From contig JAICMT010000032.1 in assembly GCA_025929125.1 (NCBI GenBank), forward strand, positions 1-9,469: DNA of 9,469 nt, read 5' to 3'. The notes under the pieces are model-generated. The model had not been told where the DNA came from. It made no database searches and saw only the letters and a list, made by a program, of their open reading frames with translations. The stretch comes from Acidobacteriaceae bacterium. GTDB lineage: Bacteria; Acidobacteriota; Terriglobia; Terriglobales; Acidobacteriaceae. A program made the translations under genes and the position numbers. Shown here piece after piece: positions 1 to 7,282 of this stretch; position 1 is the stretch's first letter; every line of letters starts with the position of its first letter.

Positions 1-612
1 GATGCCTATATTGCTGAGGCCGCCGAATTCGCGAAGCCGATCCTGAGCCATCTTCGCGAAGCAGTCCATCAAGTCTGTCCGGATGTTGTTGAAGAAATGA
101 AGTGGGGAAGGCCCTTCTTCGTCCATCGAGGCGTCATTCTCTGCGGCATGGCCGCATTCAAACAGCATTGCTCGTTTATGTTCTGGGGAGCGGAGATAAG
201 AGAACTCCTCCGCCAGGACGGCCTGCTCGAAGGCGACGGAATGGGAAGCTTCGGGAAAATCGCAAGCCTCCACGACCTGCCACCCGAACGGAAGATGCGG
301 GGGTTTCTTCGTCGGGCGGTCGCCTTCATCGATGAGGGTCAGGGGCAGACGTTCATGGCCGCAAGCCGTAAGCCAGCCAAGCCGCCCAAGGCCGCGCCCG
401 TGCTACCTCCCGAGTTTCTGAGTGCGTTGAAAAAGAACACCGCGGCCAGCAAGGTCTTTGCGGCTTTCAGTCCGAGTTGCAGGCGCGAGTACGTGGAGTG
501 GATCGCCGAAGCAAAGAAGACCGAGACCCGCGACCGGCGTATCCAACAGGCCGTAGGCTGGATCTCCGAAGGTAAGCAGAGAAACTGGAAGTACATGGCG
601 GGCCCGAGCTAA
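1..612 (+). CDS. YdeI-family protein, DUF1801 + OmdA domains (5'-truncated)
   Basis: The reading frame is open from base 1 and ends at TAA 610-612, giving 203 visible residues; the true start lies left of the window, probably only some ten residues away judging from where family members begin. Residues about 1-115 match the DUF1801 (YdhG-like, frataxin-fold) domain, with the recognisable stretch EEMKWGRPFF followed by CGMAAFKQHCSFMFW. A basic Pro/Lys linker (about 122-134) leads to a C-terminal OmdA-type domain (about 135-200) with LPPEFLSALKKN, REYVEWIAEAKK and the closing GKQRNWKYM. This two-domain layout is that of YdeI-like proteins. Their role is poorly defined: DUF1801 relatives include the Bacillus frataxin-like protein, and OmdA is named for bacteriocin protection or OmpD association. 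No signal peptide can be judged because the N-terminus is missing. The esterase gene follows after 40 bp on the same strand, so co-transcription is possible. Confidence 0.88.
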   Translation, partial: DAYIAEAAEFAKPILSHLREAVHQVCPDVVEEMKWGRPFFVHRGVILCGMAAFKQHCSFMFWGAEIRELLRQDGLLEGDGMGSFGKIASLHDLPPERKMRGFLRRAVAFIDEGQGQTFMAASRKPAKPPKAAPVLPPEFLSALKKNTAASKVFAAFSPSCRREYVEWIAEAKKTETRDRRIQQAVGWISEGKQRNWKYMAGPS

Positions 613-652
613 ACGACCGGCTGACCTGATCCTCGAAACGGGAGCAAAATCC

Positions 653-1834
653 ATGCGCGCATCAAGACTCTTCGCTCTGCTCTCATTCGCTGGCGTGGCT
701 CTCACCGCGCCGGCCCAGCAGCCTGCAACTTCCATTTCGCCGGCTGCCGCACCGCACTCTACTGCAACTGCGATCCGGCAGAACGATCCCTGCAAGCAGG
801 GCTCCATCGCTCCCAGGCGCGACCCCTACTCCCCCGGATTCGTACCGGCAGCCGAGATCGCGGATGGCCAGGTTCCTCCTGCGGAACGCGACGGCAACTT
901 CGTCATCGGCCCGACGCATCGTCCCGCGCCCGAGACTCTTCCGCAAGATGGCGTCCCGCACGGCACTCTCTCTGAATTCAAGATGGAGTCCGCCGACAGC
1001 AAGCTCTATCCGGGAATAGTGCGCGAGCCCTGCACGTTTGGTACGCCGGACCCGGCGGATCCCGCCAAAATGGTCGTGACTACCAGCCATCCCGGTCCTT
1101 ACACCCGGGAGGTTGGCGTCTACATCCCGAAGCAGTATGTGACCGGCACGGCCGCACCGTTCATGGTCGGTGCAGACGGCATCGATCACACTATGCCCAT
1201 CATTCTCGACAACCTCATCGCTGCTCACAAGCTTCCTCCCCTCATCTTCATCTCCATTTCAAATGGAGGAGGGGATGCGCAGGGAAGCGAGCGTGGGCTT
1301 GAGTACGACACCATGTCAGGCAGGTACGCCGAGTGGGTTCAATCCGAGGTCCTCCCCCTTATCGAATCCAAATACAACGTGAAGCTCACCACCGATCCCG
1401 AGGGCCGAGCGACCATAGGCTCCAGTTCCGGGGCCTCCTGCGCTCTCGCCATGGCCTGGTATCACCCAGAGTGGTACCACCGCGTGCTCAGTTACTCCGG
1501 CACCTTCGTCAATCAGCAGTGGCCCACTGATCCGGCGGTCCCGCATGGCGCATGGGAGTTCCACGAGCATCTGATCCCGTCGAGTCCCGCCAAGCCCATT
1601 CGCATCTGGATGGAGACAGGGGACCGCGACCTCCTCAATCCCAACACGCTGCGCGACAATATGCACGATTGGGTGGTAGCCAACGAGAACATGGCTCGCG
1701 TCCTCGCCGCCAAGGGGTACCACTACCAGTTCGTCTTCGCGCGCAACGCGGGTCACTCCGATCGCGCCGTCCGCATGCAGACCGAGCCAGAGGCACTCGA
1801 GTACCTTTGGCTCGGCTATCCCATCTCCAAATAG
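653..1834 (+). CDS. secreted enterochelin-esterase-like alpha/beta-hydrolase
   Basis: A 393-residue serine hydrolase of the esterase family that includes enterochelin esterase (Fes) and the antigen-85-like fold. The N-terminus is a signal peptide (MRASRLFALL onward) with a probable cleavage after Ala19-Pro-Ala21, so it should act in the periplasm or outside. The hydrolase core begins near residue 150 (REVGVYIPKQY). The catalytic triad is readable: nucleophile Ser258 in GSSSG (256-260), acid in ETGDRD (Asp324 or Asp326), and His368 in NAGHSD. Residues about 45-125 are an extra N-terminal part with Cys47 and Cys127 that might form a disulfide. The start is supported by GGAG at 641-644, eight bases before ATG 653. 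The natural substrate cannot be told: siderophore esters, carbohydrate esters such as feruloyl or acetyl groups, or others. The gene is convergent with the permease pair, 28 bp away, so no functional link is implied. Confidence 0.9.
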   Translation: MRASRLFALLSFAGVALTAPAQQPATSISPAAAPHSTATAIRQNDPCKQGSIAPRRDPYSPGFVPAAEIADGQVPPAERDGNFVIGPTHRPAPETLPQDGVPHGTLSEFKMESADSKLYPGIVREPCTFGTPDPADPAKMVVTTSHPGPYTREVGVYIPKQYVTGTAAPFMVGADGIDHTMPIILDNLIAAHKLPPLIFISISNGGGDAQGSERGLEYDTMSGRYAEWVQSEVLPLIESKYNVKLTTDPEGRATIGSSSGASCALAMAWYHPEWYHRVLSYSGTFVNQQWPTDPAVPHGAWEFHEHLIPSSPAKPIRIWMETGDRDLLNPNTLRDNMHDWVVANENMARVLAAKGYHYQFVFARNAGHSDRAVRMQTEPEALEYLWLGYPISK

Positions 1835-1862
1835 CATTTCCAAGGAGCAGTCCGCAGAGCTG

Positions 1863-3107
1863 CTATTCGTAGCGAAGCGCCTCAATCGGGTCCAGTTTCG
1901 AGGCCCGGATTGCAGGAATCATTCCGCTCACCAGCCCTACTACCACCAGGATCGCCGTCGCCACAATGAGCGACAGGGGCGAAATCAGCAACCGAATGTC
2001 CGCCGCTTCGGCATTCTTGGCAAGCGCGCTGTAAAACGTTATCCGTCCTGCGAGCATGGAGACCAGCACCGCCAGTCCGATTCCCAATAGCCCACCGACA
2101 CCTGTAATCGCCATCGCCTCGGCCATGAACTGCAGCAGAATGTGCCTCCGCCTCGCGCCCAGCGCCTTCTCTACTCCAATTTCGCGGGTCCTCTGCTGCA
2201 CGGCCACAAGCATGATGTTCATCAACCCGATGCCGGCGATCCCTAGCGTCAGCGCCCCTACGAGCGACAGCAGCACATTCAGCGCAATGGTCAGAATGCT
2301 GAATTGCTTCAGTTCTGACATCAGATTTGCCACATAGACTGCATTGTGGTCCGACGGACGAAAGTGGTGGGCCGCGGCCAGCGTCTCCCGCACCGCCTTT
2401 TCTACCATCATGTTGTCGCCCGTATAGCCAAGCCATATCCCGCTGAGGTAATGCGTATCCACCAAGTCGCTCATGGTGTTGAACGGGATATACACCTGCC
2501 GGTTGACGTTGTTCTGATCGCCCTCCTGCATCTTCGGTTTCAAGACCCCGATCACCGTGAAAGCGACGCCGTTCAGCCGGACCGACTCTCCCAGCGCCCA
2601 CCCGCCCGAAAAGAGCTTTGTCTTTGCCTCTGACCCCAGCACGCACACGTGTGCCCGTTGCTGGTTCTCCATGCCGTTGAAGATCCGCCCCTGGTCCGGC
2701 TCCAGCTTCATGAACTCCGCATAGACTGGCCGCACCCCATTCACCGGCCATGAGTAGGAGTGGAGGTCCGTCTGCACGGAGACGCCATCCTTATTCGCCA
2801 CTGGCGAGATTTGCGTGATGCCCGGGACGCTCGCCGAAAGCCGGTCCACATCATCCAGCGTGAAGCGTACCTTCACACCTGCTTTGTCTCCGCCCGCTTG
2901 CTGGCTGGTCTTACCCGGGAACACGCCGATGGTATGTGTCCCCCACTGCTCGAAGATCGCCTGGATCGCCCGGCCGAACCCGGCACCGTAGGCCAGCAGC
3001 AGCACCACAGTCGCGATTCCCCACGCCATGCCCACCATCGTGATCGCGGTGCGCCGCCGGTTGAACAGCATCGCCTCCCACGCCTGCAAGAGAATGTCCT
3101 TCAGCAT
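1863..3107 (-). CDS. MacB/FtsX-type ABC transporter permease (second of pair)
   Basis: A 414-residue inner-membrane permease of the MacB type without a fused ATPase. One transmembrane helix (about 20-42) is followed by a large periplasmic MacB_PCD domain (about 50-265). Three helices follow (about 272-302, 330-353, 375-399), forming the FtsX domain. The cytoplasmic coupling segment RTREIGVEKALGA (306-318) would contact an ATPase, and the protein ends with the family-typical DPIEALRYE. MacB-type proteins do not move substrate through the membrane; they transmit ATP-driven motion to the periplasm to drive export through an adaptor and TolC. The ATG at 3105-3107 has GGAGAG (complement of 3111-3116) that overlaps the stop codon of the upstream permease gene, so the two are probably translationally coupled. 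It is a diverged paralogue of that gene, suggesting a heterodimer. The substrate cannot be predicted. Confidence 0.93.
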   Translation of the reverse strand: MLKDILLQAWEAMLFNRRRTAITMVGMAWGIATVVLLLAYGAGFGRAIQAIFEQWGTHTIGVFPGKTSQQAGGDKAGVKVRFTLDDVDRLSASVPGITQISPVANKDGVSVQTDLHSYSWPVNGVRPVYAEFMKLEPDQGRIFNGMENQQRAHVCVLGSEAKTKLFSGGWALGESVRLNGVAFTVIGVLKPKMQEGDQNNVNRQVYIPFNTMSDLVDTHYLSGIWLGYTGDNMMVEKAVRETLAAAHHFRPSDHNAVYVANLMSELKQFSILTIALNVLLSLVGALTLGIAGIGLMNIMLVAVQQRTREIGVEKALGARRRHILLQFMAEAMAITGVGGLLGIGLAVLVSMLAGRITFYSALAKNAEAADIRLLISPLSLIVATAILVVVGLVSGMIPAIRASKLDPIEALRYE

Positions 3108-3115
3108 CGGCTCTC

Positions 3116-4369
3116 CTACTCGCGCCGCAGCGCCTCAATCGGGTCCAACGCGGCGGCTTTGCTCGCCGGATAGAGTCCCGCGGCCACGCCGCTGAGCACC
3201 AGGCATCCTAAAGCCAGCCCTGCCGACCACGGCACCAGACGCGGCGGATCAAACCCCGGCATCTTGTTCGTCAGAAACTGTTGCAGCACCCACATGAACG
3301 CCGCCGAGATCGCAATCCCAATCAAGCCGCTGATGCCGGTCAGCAGCAGCCCCTCCCAGAAGAACTGCGCCACAATGGACCGCTTCGTCGCTCCGATCGC
3401 CTTCAGCAACCCGATCTCCCGAGTCCGTTCGGTCACCGATACCAACATGATGTTCACGATCCCGACCGCGCCCAGCCCCAGAGTCACAATGCCCACCCCG
3501 CCCAGAAACACATCCATCCCATCGAAGATTGCTCCTACCATCCTCTCTTCCTCAATCGAGTCGAACTGGTCGAAGGCGTCGCGCATGGAAGGATCGAAGC
3601 CATGCCGCGCTGCAATCACGCGGTCGGCAGCGGCCAGAGCCGCACTCGATTCCCCTCGTACCGTCGGCTGAAACTGGATGGAAGTCAGTGCGTCCGGGTC
3701 GATGTTGTCCCCCTTGAGGGGAAACAGCTCATGCATCGTGGTCACCGGAATGTAGATCCGCTGGTCCGGCCCATCATCATCGCCGCGGCTGATCTTGTCC
3801 GCCGTTCCTATCACTAGAAACTCCGTCCCATTGATCGTGATGCTCTCGCCCAGCACCGGCCTGCCCGGGAACAGCAGTTGCGACGCCTTCAACCCAAGCA
3901 CCGCAACCCGCCGCCGCGAAGCGACGTCGTCGTTACGGATAAACCGTCCGTGCACGATCGGCAGGTTCTTCACCGCCGCGTAATTCGGCTCCACTCCAAT
4001 TACCCGGTTGCTCCCATTGCTATACGGGCTGACCTGGTACAGGTCGCCGCGCCCCAACTCCACCGTCACTGCTCGCAGCTCCGGCAGCTTCCGGAGCGCC
4101 TCTTCATCTCCAGTTGTCAGCTGGTACGGTCGCAGTCCGGTGTGCTGGTTTGGCAGCGCCGGCACGGTCCCGTTGTACATCATGATGATGTCATTGCCCA
4201 GCTTAGAGAGGTTCTTGTGCTGACCGGACCGGAATCCTTCGCCGAGTCCCACCAGCACCAGCAGCGAACCCACCCCCCACGCTATCCCGAACATGGTCAG
4301 AAACGTACGCAGCTTGTTCGCGGCAATCGCGCGGAATACCTGCCCGAGGATGTCACCAAAACTCTGCAT
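3116..4369 (-). CDS. MacB/FtsX-type ABC transporter permease (first of pair)
   Basis: A half-size ABC permease of 417 residues from the start chosen here. Helix 1 (about 21-43) lies in the N-terminal stretch RTFLTMFGIAWGVGSLLVLV. The periplasmic MacB_PCD domain spans about 45-280. Helices 2-4 lie near 286-312, 335-362 and 380-403, with the coupling segment ERTREIGLLKAIGATKR (314-330) and the ending DPIEALRRE. No Walker motifs occur, so ATP hydrolysis must come from a separate subunit. Start choice: an in-frame ATG at 4427-4429 would add 20 residues, but its GGAG directly abuts the ATG. ATG 4397-4399 has no ribosome site. ATG 4367-4369 has AAGGTG (complement of 4372-4377) just upstream and places helix 1 where family members have it, although the spacing is short. 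The gene is divergent from the adaptor gene and 8 bp upstream of the second permease gene, with which it should form an operon. Confidence 0.9.
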   Translation of the reverse strand: MQSFGDILGQVFRAIAANKLRTFLTMFGIAWGVGSLLVLVGLGEGFRSGQHKNLSKLGNDIIMMYNGTVPALPNQHTGLRPYQLTTGDEEALRKLPELRAVTVELGRGDLYQVSPYSNGSNRVIGVEPNYAAVKNLPIVHGRFIRNDDVASRRRVAVLGLKASQLLFPGRPVLGESITINGTEFLVIGTADKISRGDDDGPDQRIYIPVTTMHELFPLKGDNIDPDALTSIQFQPTVRGESSAALAAADRVIAARHGFDPSMRDAFDQFDSIEEERMVGAIFDGMDVFLGGVGIVTLGLGAVGIVNIMLVSVTERTREIGLLKAIGATKRSIVAQFFWEGLLLTGISGLIGIAISAAFMWVLQQFLTNKMPGFDPPRLVPWSAGLALGCLVLSGVAAGLYPASKAAALDPIEALRRE

Positions 4370-4543
4370 CGCACCTTGAAAGAACTGCTGATGAATCATA
4401 CGCAGCAAGGCCCACGCGGGTTCCTGCATCTCCGAAAGCGGAACAAATCCCGTCGCCTATGCGTACATTCAAACGTCCAACCCGCACGGGTCCGGGATGC
4501 TTACGTCGCGCAGCAAACTATTGCGCATTCAGGGAGGTAGCTG
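4370..4543. promoter_or_regulatory. divergent intergenic region between permease operon and adaptor gene
   Basis: This 174-bp gap separates two outward-facing transcription units of one presumed efflux machine, so it should hold both promoters and any shared operator. I do not see a convincing sigma70 pair on either strand. TACATT at 4464-4469 resembles a -10 for the adaptor gene but lacks a -35. The small dyad CCCG-CA-CGGG at 4481-4490 is the only symmetric element I noticed. The role is inferred from gene arrangement, not from a motif. Confidence 0.45.
4531..4538 (+). promoter_or_regulatory. Shine-Dalgarno site fixing the adaptor GTG start
   Basis: AGGGAGGT lies five bases before GTG 4544-4546. 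This is the strongest ribosome-binding site in the window and decides the non-ATG start of the adaptor gene, whose next in-frame ATG comes only at codon 141, inside the coiled coil. Confidence 0.8.
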
Positions 4544-5749
4544 GTGGCAGCATCCAAAAAGAGAAAGCGCGTCTGGATCTGGGGAGCCATTGCTCTCGTT
4601 CTGGTCCTCGCCATAACAGGTGCTGCGCTTGCGCGCCTCGCCAGAGGCTCCTCCATTGACCCGAACCGCATTGCAAAGGTCACCCGGGGCGATGTCGCCC
4701 GCTCTGTGGTCGCTACCGGCAAAATACAGCCCATCACCAAGGTGGAAGTCAAGAGCAAGGCATCCGGCATCGTCGAGAAGCTTTTTGTTGATATAAACCA
4801 AGTGGTCCACAAAGGCCAGCCTCTCGCGCAACTGGATCAGCAGGAAATTCTCGCCCAGGTGGAGGCGCAGAAGGCCCAGCTCGCCGCTGCCGAGGCCAAC
4901 GTTAGCACCAACCAGGCCAACATCGATGAGGATAAGGTCAACGCCGCTGCGCCCGACCTGCCGATGTACAAGGCCTCGCTAGACCGCAGCCAGGACCTCC
5001 GCAAGGCCGGCATCGTCAGCCAGCAGTCCTACGATGACACGAACCGCGACTATCTTGCCGCGCTCACCCGCCGGGATGCGGCCCGTGCCCAGGTTGGCGT
5101 CGATACCGCCAAGCTGAAGCAAGCGCGCGCCCAAGTCATGCAAAGCCAAGCCAGCCTCAAGCAGCTCGAGGAACAGCTCAGTTACACCATCATCACCGCC
5201 CCGATGGACGGCGTAATCCTGTCTCGCGACGTCGAAATCGGCGACGCGGTCAGTTCCATCCTAGTGCTCGGGTCAACCGCCACTCTCATCATGACCGAAG
5301 GCGACATCAATCAGGTCTATGTTCAGGGGAAGGTCGACGAGGCTGACATCGCCCATGTCTATCTTGGACAGCGCGCTCGCATCAAGGTCGAAAGCTTCCG
5401 CGACCGGATCTTCAACGGCAAGGTCACCAAGATCGCCCCCCTCGGCGTCGAAAAGGACAATGTCACCACCTTTGAGGTGCGCGTCTCCATCGATAACTCC
5501 AAAGGTGAGCTCAAGGCCAACATGACTGCCAACGCCGAGATCCTGCTCGACGAGCACAAAAACGTCCTCACCGTTCCAGAGAATGCCGTCAGCTACGACA
5601 ATCAGAAGAACGCCTCCGTGGAAGTGCCTGACCCAAATCAGAAATCCGGGACCCGCAAAGTTCCCGTCCAGGTCGGGCTGTCCAATGGCTCCGTCACCGA
5701 GGTACTCGCCGGCCTCAAAGAAGGCGATAAAGTGGTCCTCAACCAGTAA
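4544..5749 (+). CDS. MacA/HlyD-type periplasmic adaptor subunit of an efflux transporter
   Basis: A 401-residue membrane fusion protein that would bridge the inner-membrane permeases to a TolC-like channel. Domains in order: a basic N-terminus (KKRKR) and one membrane anchor (about 10-31); the first beta/lipoyl half (about 52-100, ATGKIQPITKVEVKSKASG); a long alpha-helical hairpin (about 101-215); the second lipoyl half (ITAPMDGVILSRDVEIGDAV, about 217-236); a beta-barrel (about 250-335); and a membrane-proximal domain ending GLKEGDKVVLNQ, the usual MacA-like C-terminus. The hairpin tip contains R148, L152 and S159, spaced as in the TolC-contacting RLS motif of MacA. Translation starts at GTG 4544 behind a strong ribosome site. 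The permease genes lie on the other strand, divergent from it. The neighbours argue for an ABC (MacAB-like) rather than an RND partner, although RND adaptors share the fold. No ATPase gene follows it. Confidence 0.93.
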   Translation: MAASKKRKRVWIWGAIALVLVLAITGAALARLARGSSIDPNRIAKVTRGDVARSVVATGKIQPITKVEVKSKASGIVEKLFVDINQVVHKGQPLAQLDQQEILAQVEAQKAQLAAAEANVSTNQANIDEDKVNAAAPDLPMYKASLDRSQDLRKAGIVSQQSYDDTNRDYLAALTRRDAARAQVGVDTAKLKQARAQVMQSQASLKQLEEQLSYTIITAPMDGVILSRDVEIGDAVSSILVLGSTATLIMTEGDINQVYVQGKVDEADIAHVYLGQRARIKVESFRDRIFNGKVTKIAPLGVEKDNVTTFEVRVSIDNSKGELKANMTANAEILLDEHKNVLTVPENAVSYDNQKNASVEVPDPNQKSGTRKVPVQVGLSNGSVTEVLAGLKEGDKVVLNQ

Positions 5750-5823
5750 TGGGTGTCCCGGTGAGAGCAGCGACCCTTCCCCATTCATTGGCTGTGTCTG
5801 AATCGGCGTTTCAATCGCAGTTG

Positions 5824-5837
5824 GCGAATGTCTTCGC
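5824..5837. terminator. weak candidate bidirectional hairpin between convergent genes
   Basis: The 116-bp gap 5750-5865 separates the 3' ends of the adaptor and glycerate kinase genes. Within it GCGAA (5824-5828) and TTCGC (5833-5837) form a five-pair stem with a four-base loop. Neither strand has a following U-tract, so this is only a possible terminator suggested by position. Nothing else was recognised in the gap. Confidence 0.22.
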
Positions 5838-5865
5838 ACCCCAGCTAAGAGCTAGAACCAGTGGA

Positions 5866-7188
5866 TCACCCCGCGATGAGCAAGCGCAGGTCGCGCAGAT
5901 TCTGCCCCGTTGGCCCCGTCTGCAGAATCGCGCCCCGGCTCCGCAGATAACCATAGGCGCGAAACCCGTTCAGCGCCTCCAGCGCTCCTGCTTCCGCCGT
6001 TGTCTCATCCACCACCGCGCCCGCTGCCGGACTGTTTCCATCCACTCCGTCTGATCCGCCCGAGAGCGCCGCGATTGGAGCATCCGCCGCGCCGAGCAGC
6101 GTGGCGAGATAGAGTGCCCACTGCTGATTGCGCCCACCCTGCGCATCCTGGGGAAGCCCTGCCGGAAGGACTACCGACACCTCGCCACATGAAATCACGC
6201 ACACCTGGCCGTGCTCGCGCCTCTTCTGCCGCAGCCGCTCCAGCAGCCACTGCGCCGACTTCTCATAGGGCCAGTCATCGCACCCATTTTCAACTACCGC
6301 CGCAAATCCCATCGCCTCTGCCCGAGCCACTGCGGCCTTCTCGAGTTCGGCGCTGCTCAGCAACACATGCGTGCTGGGCTTCAGTTCGCCCGGCTTGGGC
6401 GTCTCGGCGATCTCTCCGGCAAAAAATATTCGCACCCGGGCAGGGAAGCGCTCCTCCATCCCAAACCGACGCAGGATCTCGCGGCACTCCTCGCTCGTGC
6501 TCGGATCCGGAAGCGTGGGCCCGGAGGCAAGCGCATCCAGTCGTCCGGGCGGCACATCGCTCACAAAAAGAGATACCTGACGCGCTGCACCTGCGGCCAG
6601 GGCAAGCCGTCCGCCCTTTACCGCGGAGAAGTGCTTCCTCACGCAGTTCATCTCCACGATGGAGGCACCGCTCGCGACCAGCGCCCGATGAAACCCCACC
6701 GTATCCTCCAGCGAAATCTCTGAATCGAGCGGGAGCTCCATCATGCTCGACGCACCGCCGCTCACGAGAAAAACGCACAACGTTCCGGCCGGGTCTCGCG
6801 CCGCGTCGTGCATCAACTCCAGCGCTGCATGCGCTCCGGCAAATGACGCTTCATTCGGCGAGGGGTGTCCCCCCGCGAAAAACGCAAATCCCTCTGGCAG
6901 GGTTCCTGGTCTCTCGGGTGCAATCAGCACCCCGCGCACCTCGGATCCTGCAAAGTCGACCGCCCGCAGCAGCGCATCCAGCATCGGAGCCGCGGCCTTG
7001 CCCACCGCCAGCACCCCCACGCGTCGCAGCTCGTCCAGCCTGGCAATTGCTTCGCCGTTGATCACAAGGCGACGTACGCCTTCGCTCAATTCCACCTTCA
7101 CTGCCCGGGAGAATGCGCGCTCGATGCTGCAGTCCTGCAGCGCACCCAGAAAGATCTCCGTCGCCAAGGCTTTCAATGTCTCGCTCAC
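5866..7188 (-). CDS. glycerate kinase, class II (DUF4147/MOFRL family)
   Basis: A full-length 440-residue class II glycerate kinase, which phosphorylates D-glycerate with ATP, usually to 2-phosphoglycerate, feeding serine, glyoxylate or sugar-acid breakdown into glycolysis. The N-terminal DUF4147 part shows AVGKAAAPM (61-69), GGHPSPNE (107-114), FLVSGGASSMMELP (140-153), NCVRKHFSAVKGGRLA (181-196) and SDVPPGRLDALASGPTLPDP (210-229). The C-terminal MOFRL domain shows SCGEVSV (333-339), GGRNQQWAL (351-359), LSGGSDGVDGNSPAAGAVVD (375-394) and TGPTGQNLRDL (424-434). All expected signature stretches are present, so it should be active. It starts at GTG 7186-7188 with only a weak ribosome site; an in-frame TAA 12 bases upstream (7198-7200) rules out a longer protein. 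No glycerate-pathway gene sits beside it: it is convergent with the adaptor gene and divergent from the slipin gene. The exact product (2- or 3-phosphoglycerate) cannot be read from sequence. Confidence 0.93.
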   Translation of the reverse strand: MSETLKALATEIFLGALQDCSIERAFSRAVKVELSEGVRRLVINGEAIARLDELRRVGVLAVGKAAAPMLDALLRAVDFAGSEVRGVLIAPERPGTLPEGFAFFAGGHPSPNEASFAGAHAALELMHDAARDPAGTLCVFLVSGGASSMMELPLDSEISLEDTVGFHRALVASGASIVEMNCVRKHFSAVKGGRLALAAGAARQVSLFVSDVPPGRLDALASGPTLPDPSTSEECREILRRFGMEERFPARVRIFFAGEIAETPKPGELKPSTHVLLSSAELEKAAVARAEAMGFAAVVENGCDDWPYEKSAQWLLERLRQKRREHGQVCVISCGEVSVVLPAGLPQDAQGGRNQQWALYLATLLGAADAPIAALSGGSDGVDGNSPAAGAVVDETTAEAGALEALNGFRAYGYLRSRGAILQTGPTGQNLRDLRLLIAG

Positions 7189-7213
7189 GCCCGCAGTTTA
7201 CCGGTTTCGGCTC

Positions 7214-7246
7214 GCAGCCGGGCTGCCAACTCTAGGGGTTTACAAT
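7214..7246 (+). promoter_or_regulatory. candidate slipin promoter: perfect dyad plus -10 box
   Basis: The 94-bp gap between the divergent glycerate kinase and slipin genes contains the perfect inverted repeat GCAGCC-G-GGCTGC (7214-7226). Fifteen bases later is TACAAT (7241-7246), five of six matches to a -10 box. The place where a -35 would lie (about 7218-7223) is inside the dyad and has no -35 consensus, which would suit an activator- or repressor-bound promoter. A transcript starting near 7253 would have a leader of about 30 bases including the ribosome site GAAGAG. Function is inferred from position. Confidence 0.33.
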
Positions 7247-7282
7247 CGGCTCGTTACGGAAAGGGCTTGAAGAGTAAACCTC

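Noticed and set aside
1832..1865. Possible terminator hairpins between the convergent esterase and permease genes (TAGCA/TGCTA or AGCAG/CTGCT)
   Set aside because: Stems are only five pairs, mutually exclusive, include both stop codons, and have no U-tract on either strand.
4370..4429. 20-residue N-terminal extension of the first permease from ATG 4427-4429
   Set aside because: The GGAG directly abuts the ATG, leaving no spacing, and the extension would move helix 1 away from its usual position; ATG 4367-4369 fits better.
4481..4490. CCCGCACGGG dyad in the divergent control region
   Set aside because: Half-sites of four G/C bases are too common in DNA of this composition to call an operator alone.
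5273..5839. A 188-codon minus-strand frame opposite the adaptor 3' end
   Set aside because: Fully antisense to conserved beta-barrel and membrane-proximal domains, with no recognisable domain or ribosome site.
5910..7061. A 383-codon open frame on the plus strand opposite the glycerate kinase gene
   Set aside because: Its product is a low-complexity Arg/Pro/Ser/Ala string with no domain. It is the antisense shadow expected from G/C-rich codon positions of a clearly real gene.
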